NCBI GenBank assembly: GCA_965112735.1
Contig: OZ218954.1
Location: 1,240,001-1,304,000 of the forward strand
Source of the DNA: Phaeosaccion multiseriatum
Taxonomy: Eukaryota > Ochrophyta, other classes
Direction: 5' to 3'
DNA length: 64,000 nucleotides
A program made the position numbers and the translations under genes. The notes below the pieces were generated by a model, which searched no databases, had not been told where the DNA came from, and was given only the letters and a program-made list of their open reading frames with translations. Position 1 is the stretch's first letter; every line of letters starts with the position of its first letter. Positions 53,609 through 64,000 of the stretch are shown here, piece after piece.

Positions 53609-54798
53609 AGCGTGCGTTGTTTCAGGCTTTTATCTTACCGCTCTTTTCTCCCCTGTCTCTCTTCCGCCTCCTCTTCTCAGCTCTCCTCTTGTTTTGTGTC
53701 GTGAAGCTTTGTCGTGGTCCCATGCCGTGACGCCTGTGCGCCAAGCACTTCCAATTCCACCAAAGTGCTCCGTTTGTGCTCCATTATCCTCTGCCCTGTA
53801 CCGCGCCCTCCTCACCCTCTCACCGCCCTCTTACTGCCCTTCCCAGCTGAAGCGAAACGGCGGAACTGAGATGTCAGGCGTGCTGTCTATCATCCGATCG
53901 AGAGTGAGTGAGTGAGTGAGTGAGTGAGTGAGTGAGTGAGTGATTTTGTGAGCGATTGACTGAGTGAGTCAGTCAGTCATGCGCTTGTATGACTATCAAA
54001 CCGTCTAAGTGGACTTGAGTGTTGTTCTCTCCCTCTCTCTCCCTGTCTCTAACCTCTCTCCCCCCCCCCCTCTCTCCGCCTCTCTCTCTGTGTATGTGTA
54101 TGTGTATGTGTATGTGTGCTGCAGGTGTGCGAAGAGATCGACAAGTCCGTGGGGTTCGAAGCCGCGGCGCTGGGCAAGGTGTTGGGCTTCCAAGACAGGG
54201 AGATGAGCAAAGCGGTGAGGCGCCAGAGAGGGAGAGGGAAGAAAGAGGAGAGAGAGAAAGGGAGGACGGACATGCTTGCTGGAAAGACTAGAGACAGGGG
54301 CGAGGCAAAGTCAGAACCTTCAAAATATGTCTTGTGGGTCTGTTGTATGGTAGTCAGGAATTGAATTGTACACCGGCACCCCACCCCAACACGCCCTCTG
54401 TTACCCTCCGACTAAGCCTTCTTCGGTTCCTTTATGCACCCATACCCTGACACACACATCCGCACGAATGCACACAACGCACACACATATACCCACCCAC
54501 ACACACGCACACACACACACACATACGCACGCACGCGCACACACGCACGCGCACACAGGCAATCAAGGCGTCTCTGGAGAACCGCAGCGAGGCCGAGGTG
54601 GACTTGTTCGTGCAGCTCACCAACGCCACGCTTAGAGACGCCCTGGACAGGGGGGATGCTGTGGATCCAGAGCTGCCGCGCAAGCTCGGGTACGTGCTGG
54701 AGGACTGTGAGGCCCTGGGCTTCCGCCTCTCTCCAGCTGATGCGCAGATCAAGTCTATACCTCCCCCGGGACCGCCTACCGAGGAGGAGGAGGAGTAA
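52308..54798 (+). CDS. Plastid-targeted helical protein of unknown function (428 aa)
   Basis: Six exons: 52308-52841, 53006-53065, 53250-53555, 53847-53903, 54125-54214 and 54559-54798; all joints are GT-AG in phase 0. The start MVRTAALLGGVALSSLAMEH plus CLGFVLVG is signal-peptide-like, followed by a Ser/Arg/Gly-rich transit-like stretch. Residues ~180-410 form a conserved-looking all-helical region: LMGELLNAEKMEELPGIIT, EALLTFDLDHFSSNLIDAE, RNAFTFVVDFLEEFVDM, VLIELKDSLDFEFVQYLEAE, GVLSIIRSRVCEEIDKSVG and LENRSEAEVDLFVQLTN. A Glu-rich end closes it. I do not recognise the family. It starts 256 bp from the divergent ABM gene. Confidence 0.85.
53556..53606. repeat. (GT)n at intron donor
   Basis: The GT repeat begins at the splice donor itself, so the donor consensus is part of the microsatellite. 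The same holds near 53066-53102. Confidence 0.9.
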
Positions 54799-55562
54799 TC
54801 CTCATTTCGCCCCCAAGAGTCCCGAGGCTTTCTTGCCCTGACACCCGCTGTGCTGCTAGGGGCTCTGGTCTGCCCTGCCTATATGCCCGGCCGGTCTGCC
54901 AACCGGTATGCCCTGCGATGGACCATACGTACCAAGTGCCGCAGTAGGTAGGCGCGGAGGCCGGCTGCACTGAAACGAGAGCGCCCTCTACCCGCCCCGT
55001 CTTCGCGCTCCTCTCCTCTCCTCTCCTCTCCTCTCCCCTCCCCTCTCTGAGCGTTGAGTGGAAGGACAGATGGAGAATGCGAGGAATGTTCTGTGACGGT
55101 TCAGCACACACTCACTACAATACTCGGAGTCTTAACGTGTGCAGTGTGGTGGGGGGGGGGCAGCTGGGGATGCAGTAAGCTATCGCGGGCTGCCATCTGC
55201 TGCCATTTGGAGGGGTGGGAGACACTGCCCTCCCTCTTTTTTTCGCTAGGCCCTTTTAAAGAGCAGCTCTCGTTTGAGCATACGAGTGATCGGAAGAAGC
55301 AGGCAGGAGGAGGAGGAGGAGGAGGAGGAGGAGGAGGAGGAGGCCATGGTGAAGACGACAGGCCTGAAGACGGAAGTCTTACGCAACAGATACTGTATAT
55401 GAGTATGTTTGAGGCTTAAACAAAGCAGTATTATCTTATTATGGGATAGCGAGTGGTGCGCATGCGTGTGAAGAACCGGCCGGCCAGTTCAGCGTTATTC
55501 GTTTGGGGACTTTCGGCTGCGCCGCTGCTCCCTGCTGACTGGGCTGCTGCTGCGAGATGAGC
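54799..55562. other. Convergent spacer, no gene seen
   Basis: Contains (CTCCT)n at 55010-55035, a poly-G tract at 55150 and (GGA)n at 55307-55342. No supported exon. Confidence 0.6.
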
Positions 55563-56371
55563 TCAGAATCGTCCACCAGGGCAGGGGATGGAAGCGTAGT
55601 TCCTGTGGGTGCGTGTATGCGTGTGTGCGTGTGCGGTAGAGGGTGTCAGTGTGAGTGCGTTTCAGAATGGTTTGTAGGCGACAAGAGAACGCGAACGAGG
55701 GAGAAGCGACGCCGATATGAGATTCACAGCCACTCTTGTTCTTACCCAAAGCCGCAGTAGCGACAACTCAGGACATTGCCCACCATGCAGCCGAGATCTC
55801 CGTTGACACAAGTAGGGTCTGTGTAGCATGTCTGTCTGGCTCCGTTGGGGAGGTAACCCGGGCAAACGCAGTCAGGGTCGCGAAAGTCGAACTCGTCACG
55901 ACCACGGCCACCGCGGGGGCGGGGCCTCCTCTCTCCGTCTCTCCCGCCCCCCCGTCCTCCTCGCCCCCGTCTCCCCTCAAACGCTGGGTTAAACGTGGGG
56001 TCGATTGTGTTACCGCCGAATCTCGGACCTTGGCCTCCTCGTTCTCCTCGTCCTCCATCTCCTCCTTGTAGCTCTCTTCCCAGGCGCGGGTTGCTGTCGC
56101 GTGTCTGCGCGGAGGCACGAACATAGGACGAGGGCGGGGTGGCGGGGGGAAGGCCATCAGCCGATGTCATAACTAGATGATTACGATAGGCTCCATCTAT
56201 ACAGCACACACGAGCAAAGAGTGCTCAACAAGCGCGCTACCCTCTTTCTCTCTAGCTTGTTACCTCTGCATTCGTCGTCCCGACAAGCGCGAGGAGCAGT
56301 AGCAGCAGGATGGAGAAGCCCTTTCGGCCATGTCGGGACAGCCCAGCAGTGGCGGGAGCAGCGAAAGCCAT
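55563..56371 (-). CDS. Secreted RG-rich protein with Cys-rich C-terminal module, paralogue 1 (168 aa)
   Basis: Three exons: 56371-56264 (exactly the 36-aa signal peptide), 56104-55746 and 55602-55563. The signal peptide has a six-leucine core and ends TTNAE. The mature part is Arg/Gly-rich and disordered (GRRGRGGRGGGRDGERRPRP). A Cys module follows: CVCPGYLPNGARQTCYTDP then TCVNGDLGCMVGNVLSCRYC and, after the last intron, GFGNYASIPCPGGRF, giving nine cysteines. Intron positions and phases are the same as in the paralogue at 59420-60551. I do not recognise the family; it could be cell-wall or mucilage related (inference). Confidence 0.88.
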
Positions 56372-56696
56372 GGTAGAAGTGCTGTGATGAAAGAGTCTGG
56401 CCTCTTTCATGAGAACCTTCCTTGCTTTCGACACGATTTCACCTTTTTTGGGCCTTTTCATCAGAGGTGGGACGAGTGGGTCTTTACGGAAGTTCGAGGC
56501 CTGGCAGCTCTTCCCCCTGTCGATACGCGTCAGGTGTGACTCTGCAGCACCACCATGTGTCGCAAGGAGGCTTGGCAGGAGCAGAGCAGCAAGTGAAAAG
56601 GGGGCGTGAGTTGGCTGGATGAACGACTGCCAGAAGCCTCGTTGAGGCCGACGACAAGCCCGACGACTGCCGGCCCTCCTGGAGGAGGCTCAGGAG

Positions 56697-57158
56697 ATGG
56701 AGCTAAGTCAAGCTCAAGCTCAAGCCCAAGACCACTCCACACATTCCTCCAGAGGAAGGGCACCACCTCGCTTGCTTCGCGTGGGCGGAACGCCTGCAGC
56801 GAGCCAAGCAAAGGAGTTAGAGAAGCGCAGATGTGAGCCCGGGCTTCTCTCTGTGGGAGCAAGGGTTGAGGCAGGAACGACCTCCGGCACTTTACCCCTC
56901 CACCTTGCCGCGCAAAATGGCCACGAGGCAGTGGTTGATTGTCTCATCTCTGCCGGATCCCTCATCGATGCCCAGAGGTCCAACAGGTTCACCCCTCTGC
57001 TTACCGCCATCTGCAATGGCCGCCGCGGCACTGCGCTGCAGCTTCTCTCGGCCGACGCCTCTGTGGACAAGGTCCGGGAGGGCGCAAGGTTGAATGGATT
57101 GGGTCCTGAGATTGAGCAGCGGCTCACAGAGGCGGCAGCAGCCTTCTCCATGCCGTAG
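56697..57158 (+). CDS. Short ankyrin-repeat ORF, possibly a fragment
   Basis: An open frame with ATG at 56697, ~153 aa. Clear ankyrin repeats: LPLHLAAQNGHEAVVDCLIS, NRFTPLLTAICNGRRG and ALQLLSADASVDKVREG; it ends TEAAAAFSMP. The first ~60 residues are low-complexity and may not be real, and no upstream exon could be tied to it. It may be the 3' end of a broken or unrecognised ankyrin gene, related to the pseudogene nearby on the other strand. Confidence 0.5.
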   Translation: MELSQAQAQAQDHSTHSSRGRAPPRLLRVGGTPAASQAKELEKRRCEPGLLSVGARVEAGTTSGTLPLHLAAQNGHEAVVDCLISAGSLIDAQRSNRFTPLLTAICNGRRGTALQLLSADASVDKVREGARLNGLGPEIEQRLTEAAAAFSMP

Positions 57159-58049
57159 GGAGAGCAGGATTCCGCGGAGTGGAGTGTGGGAGAGTATGGC
57201 GGAGGAAGAACACTGACCGGGCTGAGCGAGGTGGATATACTGAGGGGTGGAGGAAAACGACTCCTCTGACGCGCAACAACACTGCCCCATCCTCTCCCTT
57301 TCAGCTCTCTGCTGGCAGGCCTTAGGAGAGGGCAAGTCAGGATAGGATGAGATACAAGAGACACCGCCTATGGCAGCCTATGGCAGACTGACTCGGCGGA
57401 ACAGCGAGCGAGCGAAGTGCATGGGGCCATCCGGCGGGAGCCAAGCGAAGGAGGGCGAGGGGGAAATGGGAGGGAAAGCAGCCGGCGGATATGGGTGTAG
57501 TGGCATTGGAATAAGATATAGGTTAGGGTATCGCGAGCACAAGTTGGGTGTGCGGCAGCTCGCTTGAAGCGAGGGACATCAAGGAGCAGCCTGACATGCT
57601 TCGATTAGACAACTTAGTACTGAATCAATTGATTCAACCGAGCCCAGGGCAAGCAAATTCCCAATTGTCGAGCGAGGGAAGAAATAGGGACTGTCGGAGT
57701 GAAGCGATAGAGTCGAGAAACTGAGCGAAGGGCGTTGGCCTTGAGCAGCGGCAGCAGCGGCAGCAGGAAGCTGACAAGCACAATACTAACAGGTCGGTGT
57801 CATGCGTTTCTTTGCCGTTCGCTGCCTGTCATACACTTCTACTGAGCCCGGCGCCTCTCTCGACCAGCCCCCGATCGTCTACACATCGTGAAATCCAGTA
57901 GGCTGCATGGGGGCCTTCAAGACTCTACTTTCCTTCTCCGATCCGATTTGGGCTCTCGCTGGGCCGGTCATTCCGCAGAGGAGGGCCCGCCCCGTAGGTG
58001 CCGCCCAGTGATGGAGTCGGAGAGCACAGCTGTTGCTGCCGCCTTCTCC
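57159..58049. other. Spacer, nothing recognised
   Basis: No repeats of note and no exon I can support. It lies between an ankyrin ORF and the end of an ankyrin pseudogene, so some of it may be decayed ankyrin sequence. Confidence 0.4.
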
Positions 58050-59058
58050 TCCTCCCTCTTCGCTCTAGCTACACCCCATTCCATCCCGCCACTTAGTTGG
58101 GGCGCTCAATCGTGCGACGACTCTTCTGGCAGACTCTTCTCGGATGAGCTTAGAAATCTCAGGTTGGGCCAGTTCCTCAGCCGTCTTCCCAACAACATCA
58201 AGGTCACAGCCCGCACGTAGCAGGATCACAACCACTTTTATCATGGCCCGCAAGGGCCGCCATCTTCAGCGCAGTCAATCCTCGATGGCCTGTGGCATTC
58301 AAGCTTGCGTTGGCGGAGATGGGCTTTTTGACCACCGACGCGTGCGCGTGCCGAGTGCAGATGACCATATCAAGGGAGTCATCTGAAAGTCGTCAGGTTG
58401 GTCGATGGACGCTCCGGCGACCACCAGTTTATCCACCATGTCGACCCTTCCGCGCCGACTGGGTGCTATCATCGGCGTCTTGCCCCAGCGTCCTCCACTG
58501 CTGACAGTGGCCCTTTGCTGGAGCAGGAGGTCCACAAGTCAACGTCTGGGCGACCGCACATCACAGCCAAAACTATGGCGGTACTCCCATTCTTGTGTAG
58601 TGGCTGCTCCAAACTGGCTTGACCGTGCTCGGGAACTAGCTCCGTCAGGAATGCCTCCGTCGGTTGGTAGAGACGATCCGTCTGAGGGGCGGAGTGAGAG
58701 ATGAGGCGGACAGAGAGAGGGAGAAGGAGGGGGGGGGGGGGGACAAAAAGAGAGCAAAAAGGGGGGGAAGAAGTGAGAGAGAGGGCGGGGGGGGGAAGAG
58801 AGAGGGGTTAGTAAAGAGAACGAGAGAAATGAGGATGAAGCTGTCAGAGAGGTCAGTCAGCAAGACCGCGGCGAGAGGAGGCAGCAAAACGACGGGCATT
58901 CCGTCGAGGACGAGGCAACTTCCCATGTCATGCCCTCTGTCACTGACGGCCCCACCCCCACCGCTGCTTGACTTGACATTCCGTCTCCATTCCACACCTA
59001 CCTCGATGGTCATAAGTTCCTTCTCCATGATGGGCGGTGCTGCCCTGTTGTGGGGCAT
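58050..59058 (-). pseudogene. Frameshifted ankyrin-repeat pseudogene
   Basis: Exon 1 at 59058-59002 (MPHNRAAPPIMEKELMTIE) has a good donor, and exon 2 begins at 58681 after CCCCTCAG with TDRLYQPTEAFLTELVPEHG. The ankyrin frame is then broken more than once. NGSTAIVLAVMCGRPDV runs in one frame (~58597-58545), VDLLLQQRATVSSGGRWG in a second, GHRGLTALKMAALAGHDK in a third (~58290-58240), and VVVILLRAGCDLDVVG in another. Just before the last, AAAAGTGG where AAAGTGG would keep frame suggests a one-base insertion near 58237. The repeats resemble the intact protein at 47470-49320 (TALRMAALKGHDKVVCVLL). Assembly error is the alternative. Confidence 0.75.
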
Positions 59059-59419
59059 TGTGGGGCAGGCTCTCTAAGGGCGCCCCCGATGCGTCAACGT
59101 TTTCGGCGTAAATCAATCGCTAGAATCCCTGTGCTCGACACACTAGGGACAGCAAAGAGGGGAATGAGCAGAAAGTAGCCGCCATCTTCCCCGAGCACTC
59201 TGAGCGAGACAAGTGCCTCGGCTAAGGGTGTGCGATCTTGGAGTTTCTGGAGAAGCTCCCATGGGGAGAAAAAAGGAGAAAAAAAAGGGGTTCTTCGAGG
59301 GGGGTGAAAGGTTTTGGGTTACCGGTGCCCAATTAATCTCATTTACTTTCGAGATACGCTCAGCATCGAGCGATAGAAATCAACAAAGGGATGATGAGGG
59401 CCGCTTGCGTGGTCGCCGG
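59059..59419. other. Spacer, no gene seen
   Basis: 361 bp between the pseudogene start and the end of secreted-protein paralogue 2. Both lie on minus. No exon supported. Confidence 0.5.
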
Positions 59420-60551
59420 CTAGGGGAAACCAGGGCAGGGGATGGAAGCGTAGTGCCTGTTGGTGTGTGTGCGCATGTGTGCGTGCGAGGAGGCGGGGTG
59501 CCAGGGTGTCAGAGAACGCTTGTGAGCGACAATAGAGGGAGAACGACAGGGCAAGACGCCCACGTAGAGCTACCTACTCACCCGAAACCGCAGAAACGGC
59601 AGCTCAGCACGTTGCCAACCATGCACCCGAGCTGCCCGTTGACACAAGTGGGGTCTGTGAAGCACGTCTGCCGAGCGCCATTCGGCAGGAAGCCCGGGCA
59701 CGCGCATTCAGGCTCGCCGCGGAACACGGGCTCGTCGTTGAAGTCGAGGCTGTCGGAGGAGTCCCAATCGTCACTGCTGTCGGAGGATGCGGAGTCGCTG
59801 CTGTCGGAAGACTCAGAGTCGCGGCCGCGATGATCTCGCGGTGGTCTCGGGCCTCCTCCTCCTCCTCCTCCTCCTCCTCTGCCTCGCATGTCCAACTGCT
59901 CCCACTGCAAGCCGTAGCGCCCCCCCCCCGGGGGCCCCCTCGCCCCTCCTCGACCAACACCGTTGCGGCGGTAGAGGATCTCGTCGGCGATCCAAGCTTC
60001 TTCACCCCCCCTTCCTCCTCGGTATCCCCCATTCCTTGTGCCGCGGAAAAGGGCCCAACCACGTCCCTGGTCAGACGTGGTTTCACCGAACTGCAGGGCC
60101 CTCACCCGCAGGTCGCCGGTCTCGCGCCTTCGAATCTGCAGAGTACATGTAGGAGACAATGGAAGGAGGAGGGCCGACGTCGACAGTTAACCAAGCCTGG
60201 GAACAGGCCCCATGGATGAGTATTCTATAGATGGCACATGGACAGCGAGGGCTTCGGCGTGCAGGGGATGGCAGCGCAAAACTCGAGATGTAAGTAGAGG
60301 CGAGGTTAGCTCCGAGTCTGCACCATCGCATAGGACAGCGAGACCAGGCCGACAAATGGGCGCCTTCCTACAAAGGGTTCTAAGCCTCACCCCTTCTCTC
60401 TCTCTCCCTCTCTCAATGGCGTGCAACTATATGCCGCTCTGACCTCCGCGTTAGCGACCCTGAGCAGCACGAGGAGCAGTAGCAGCAGGGCGGAGAAGCC
60501 CTTTCGACCATGGCCGGACAATCCAGTAGCGGTGGGAGCAATGGAAGCCAT
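59420..60551 (-). CDS. Secreted RG/Ser-Asp-rich protein with Cys-rich C-terminal module, paralogue 2 (232 aa)
   Basis: Exons 60551-60444 (36-aa signal peptide, GHGRKGFSALLLLLL, ending RVANAE), 60135-59582 and 59456-59420. It shares with paralogue 1 the signal peptide, intron positions, intron phases and the C-terminal module: CACPGFLPNGARQTCFTDP, TCVNGQLGCMVGNVLSC, CGFGHYASIPCPG. The middle differs: it has FRGTRNGGYRGGRGGEEAW, a Gly run, and an acidic SDSSDSASSDSSDDWDSSDS stretch before the Cys module. The Cys module was kept while the linker diverged, so it is probably the functional part. Function unknown. Confidence 0.88.
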
Positions 60552-61653
60552 TGTAAGAAGTGTGACGAGGTAGTCTAGTGTCTCTTTCATCACAGGGGCT
60601 TTATAGCATTTCCAGAGCTAACTCCCTTATGGGGGGGTATTTCAGAGAGATGGGCTCCCATCCATCCGTACAGACAGACAGACAGGTAGACAGACGGAAT
60701 GACCTGGTGGCCGTAGCCCATGCGAAGGCCTGTCAGTAGCCCTTGCTCCCTCGATACGCGTCGCTTTGGCGGTACCGTCACGTACTCGGCCCCGAGCAGT
60801 GAGCAGCGATGAGCAAGAGGCGAAGGGCCCAAGGGGAGGGGGTAGCTAGGGGCGCAACTACTCGCCAATGAAGGAGGGTGTGAGTGCTGCTGCTGGCTGG
60901 CTTAAAAAAAACGCAGAGCTGATTGCTTTTATTACATCACTAGTACAGTGATGGTTGAGGAGAGAAAGGGAGGAGGGAACGATTTTCTGTCGAACCACGA
61001 GCGTACTTCATCGACCTTGGAGGGGTCCCACATTTCGCCTATGAGTGTAAGTGTGATCAGTATATATACATTTCGCCTACGAGTAGAGAACAAGCACCGA
61101 AAGGGGGGGGGGGGGGGGAGGGAGGGAATGTTGCCGCCTAGGCGGCCTAGGGCAGTTGCCAGCCAACTAGGCGGACGGTGGGAGTGCCCAGAGTGCAAAG
61201 AGTAGTCAGTTTCATTGCATGAGATTGGAAGTGAGGAGTAGACTTGGTTCGTGTTGTCTCTTTTCCACCTCGCTGGCCCTACGACTACTTTTGCAGGTGG
61301 TGCTTGGTTGTCGCCAACTGAGACTGGGCGGGCGGGCCCTTTTTTCCCCCCTTCCCTCTAACTACTCCGGCCAAAGCCCCCCATGTATCGTAAACCGTTC
61401 CCCACATCTAAAAAGTGCCAAGTTGTTGTTTCTAGGCCTGCACCACAGCCTGAATACTTTCGCTCCTGCAGGCCTGTGCTCCAGACTGCTTGAAGCTTGC
61501 TCAGTGGGTGTCCACTCCCCCCCTCCCCCATCTCCACCCTAAACGACACATCCCCTCCCTCTACGGCCCCCGGACAGCCCCCCATTCCAAAACGTCCGGA
61601 ACAAGTGGTGGTCAATCTATAATAAGTCAAGCCAAGCCGAATCACCAATCACC
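60552..61653. other. Spacer with short direct repeat and poly-G, no gene seen
   Basis: Contains (CAGA)n at 60671-60694, poly-G near 61101, and a direct repeat of CATTTCGCCTA(T/C)GAGT at about 61031 and 61068. No exon supported on either strand. Confidence 0.55.
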
Positions 61654-63790
61654 CTACTTGTCATCGGCTGCCATCACCACCCCTGCCTGGCCTTGCCGCA
61701 GCTGACTCTGGCCCTGGCCCTGCTGTTGTTGCTGCTGCTGCTCCTCAATCTTCTTCGCGTTGACCCTCCGCCCAATCGCCTTGAGAATCTCCTCCACAAT
61801 CATAATGGGTGCACCAAACGCGAGCACATAGAGCCAGTCCTCCTGCGTCAGGGGTTGCAGACCGAAAATCTCCGAGGCTCCGGGAGCGTACAGCACCGCG
61901 AAATGCAAGAGAGAGGGCAAGGCCACACCCACGAGGAGCCACTTGTTTCGCCAGGGGGGCACACGGAAAATGCTATTGTCCACCGACACGGCTGAGAGCG
62001 CCTTGAGCATCTCCATCGTCACCAGCACGGAGAGACTGAGCGTCTGCGCCTTCTCCTTGGCAAAGCCCGAGAAGATACCGCAGGGGTCGGTTTCGACGTA
62101 CATGAGGTTGCTGTCTCCATTGGCCACAGGCTTGAAAGTCTCCGAGAGAGTACCGCAGTTGGACCAACTGAGGAGGTCGCGTAACCCTACGCCGTGGTCC
62201 ATGTACCAGTGGACAAAGACTCCGATGGTAGCAAAGCCCACATAGAGGCCGGTGGCGCAGTAGCGAGTGAGCAGCCAGCGGCTCATGATGGGCTCGTCGC
62301 GAGGGCGTGGCGGCTTGGACATGGCATCCGGGTCCGGAGGGTTGAAACCCAGGGCAGTGGCCGGTGGACCGTCGGTGACTAGGTTCACCCACAGCAGGTG
62401 CAGCGGGGTGAGGGGCTCGGGAAGACCCAGGAGGGTAGCCACGAAAATGGTCACAATCTCGCCAATGTTGCAGGAGATGAGGAAGCAGATGAAGGCCTGC
62501 ATGTTGTTGTAAATGGCCCTTCCTTCCTCCACGGCGCTCACAATAGTCGCAAAGTTATCGTCCGCCAGGATCATATCGGCGGCGTCTTTGGACACCTCTG
62601 TCCCCGCAATGCCCATAGCGATTCCGATGGCGGCTTGCTGCAGCGCGGGGGCATCGTTCACGCCGTCGCCAGTCATGGCCGGCACCTGAGAGAAGGTTCA
62701 AATTCCATTTGAGTTGGAGTATGAGCTGATAACCCCTTTCCCATTCTCCCTCTCCCCCACCCAACCCCTCCCCTCTGCATCTCTCTCCCTTACGCCTTCC
62801 CCCCCCCCCCTGCCCTCCTCCTAATCCTCCTCCTCCTCCTCCTCCTCCTCCTCCTCCTCTCCCTCTCTCTCCACACGCACGTACGTACCTCCCCTCCCTC
62901 CTGCAGCATCTTGACCAGGCGCTGCTTGTCCTTGGGTTCCGTGCGGCAAAACAGCAAATTCCCACGCGATAGAATCTCCTTCTGCCTCTCCTCTGACTGC
63001 TTGAAGAACTTCGCACCGACCCAAGCCTTCTCACTTACATCCTCCTCCCGATCAAAGATGTTGACATCTCTGGCAATTGCCACCGCCGTCTCCAGTCCAT
63101 CCCCGGTAATTACCATCACCCTCACCCCTGCCTCCTGGCACTGCTTCATTGCCTGCGCCACCTCCGGTCGGGCAGGGTCCTTAATCCCGACAAGCCCCAC
63201 AAAGGTACAATCGTCCTCAATGTTGGCAAAGTTCTTTGGGTCCTTCAGCAGGTGGTTCTTCGCGGGGTCATCGGCCTTACCCTTGCAGCCAAAATCCGCT
63301 AGCTCTCCCAGGTCTCGCCCCTCCTTCACCGCGAGGGCCAAGCATCGCAGAGGCCTCACTGCCATCTCTGCGAATTTGGCTGTAATCTCCTTCCTTAGCC
63401 CTGCAGTGAGTGTCACCACCTTGCCGGATGGAAGCATCACCTGCGGAGAAAGGAGGAGGATGAGGGCATGATGATAACACGGGCAGACAGACGGACGGAC
63501 GGACGGATTAAGTCTCTGGAGAAGAAAGGCATTCACTCTCAAGACAGGGGGGCTGGGCCCCTCTCTCCCTCCTCCCCTCCCTACTACCCACGACTCCCTC
63601 CCCCTTCCTTCTCCCTCCTTCCCTCCGTCCCACCCCTTCTTCCTCCGTCCCTCCCTCCCTCTCTCCCTCACCCTTACTGACATATTACCTTGGAGCAGCG
63701 GGGCAGGAGCAGCTCAGGGGCGCCCTTGACGAAGAGCCTGTTGGCCGCCCCTTCTCTGTTGTCGATAGGGCGGCACAACACGCTCATACT
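61654..63790 (-). CDS. P-type Ca2+-ATPase (SERCA/ECA type IIA), C-terminal half
   Basis: Visible exons 63790-63689, 63440-62889 and 62685-61654, all phase 0; the gene continues off the right edge, so the DKTGT phosphorylation site is not in the window. Seen: SMSVLC, nucleotide-site KGAPE, LVGIKDPARPEV, TGDGVNDAPAL hinge, and TM4-6 region motifs NNMQAFICFLISCNIGEI and LWVNLVTDGPPATALGFNPP, whose Asn, Thr and Asp are Ca2+ ligands in SERCA. It pumps Ca2+ out of the cytosol, probably into the ER. The usual TGDN of the P domain reads TGDGLETAVAIA here. The C-terminus is a Gln-rich cytosolic tail. An intron at 62822-62862 carries (TCC)n. Confidence 0.93.
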
Positions 63791-63835
63791 CTGTCGATGG
63801 GAGTGGGGGCAAGTGGGGAGGAAGGGAAGGAGGGA

Positions 63836-63925
63836 GGGAGTGAGTGAGTGAGTGAGTGAGTGAAGGAGGGAGGGAAGGAGGGAGAGAGGGAGAGAAACAA
63901 GAGCGTCCGAGGAATGGCATGTTCA

Positions 63926-63993
<68 letters not shown>

Positions 63994-64000
63994 CCCACAC
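63836..64000. repeat. (GAGT)n and (CA)n in Ca2+-ATPase intron
   Basis: GAGT units at 63838-63862 and CA dinucleotides from 63928 to the window end, both inside the intron upstream (gene sense) of exon 63790-63689. Confidence 0.9.

Noticed and set aside
62690-62715. Possible tRNA T-loop (GGTTCAAATTCC)
   Set aside because: No acceptor, D or anticodon stems can be paired around it; it lies in a Ca2+-ATPase intron.

Overview
This is a nuclear genome window from a photosynthetic stramenopile (ochrophyte alga). Three things support that. Several proteins start with a signal peptide ending in an 'ASAFAP'-like motif (AFAPP near 15263, LAFSPP near 17270, ASSF near 51730), the signature of import into a red-lineage complex plastid. 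Genes are intron-rich with GT-AG introns. The families (CDC20, NEK, ARF-like GTPase, PPEF-type phosphatase, Ca2+-ATPase, CPW-type ankyrin-like proteins) are eukaryotic. A eustigmatophyte of the Nannochloropsis/Microchloropsis kind is my best guess, from recollection of similar simple-repeat-filled gene models; this is inference. No bacterial operon, CRISPR array, rRNA or convincing tRNA is visible.

Layout. 1-8.5 kb: an LRR protein (minus, runs off the left edge) head-to-head with a NEK6/7-like kinase (plus). 8.9-14.9 kb: a minus-strand gene joining SHIPPO/STPGR repeats, ankyrin repeats, a coiled coil and a poly-Glu tail; one intron is filled by about 0.9 kb of (GGGA)n. 15.2-19.9 kb: two plus-strand genes for plastid-targeted proteins of unknown function. 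21.8-28.6 kb: an ankyrin-like protein and the APC/C activator CDC20. 31-34.3 kb: an FKBP-MsrA fusion (minus). 36.2-38.8 kb: an ARF-like GTPase (minus). 39.2-47.0 kb: a 16-exon gene for a CAP-Gly / PPP phosphatase / multi-EF-hand protein (minus). 47.5-49.3 kb: an ankyrin protein with an N-myristoylation-type start. 50.2-54.8 kb: an ABM-domain protein and a plastid protein, head-to-head. 55.6-60.6 kb: two paralogous secreted Cys-rich proteins flanking a short ankyrin ORF and a frameshifted ankyrin pseudogene. 61.7-64 kb: the 3' half of a P-type Ca2+-ATPase gene (minus, runs off the right edge).

The genes are not an operon. Shared themes are calcium and microtubules or cilia (Ca2+-ATPase, CAP-Gly-PPEF, STPGR protein, NEK kinase), cell-cycle control (CDC20, NEK) and plastid biology. 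Four gene pairs are head-to-head with 0.25-0.5 kb between them, so they probably share promoters. Introns are dominated by simple repeats that are pyrimidine- or GT-rich on one strand. Exon coordinates were worked out by hand from splice sites, reading phase and family motifs; no transcript data were available.
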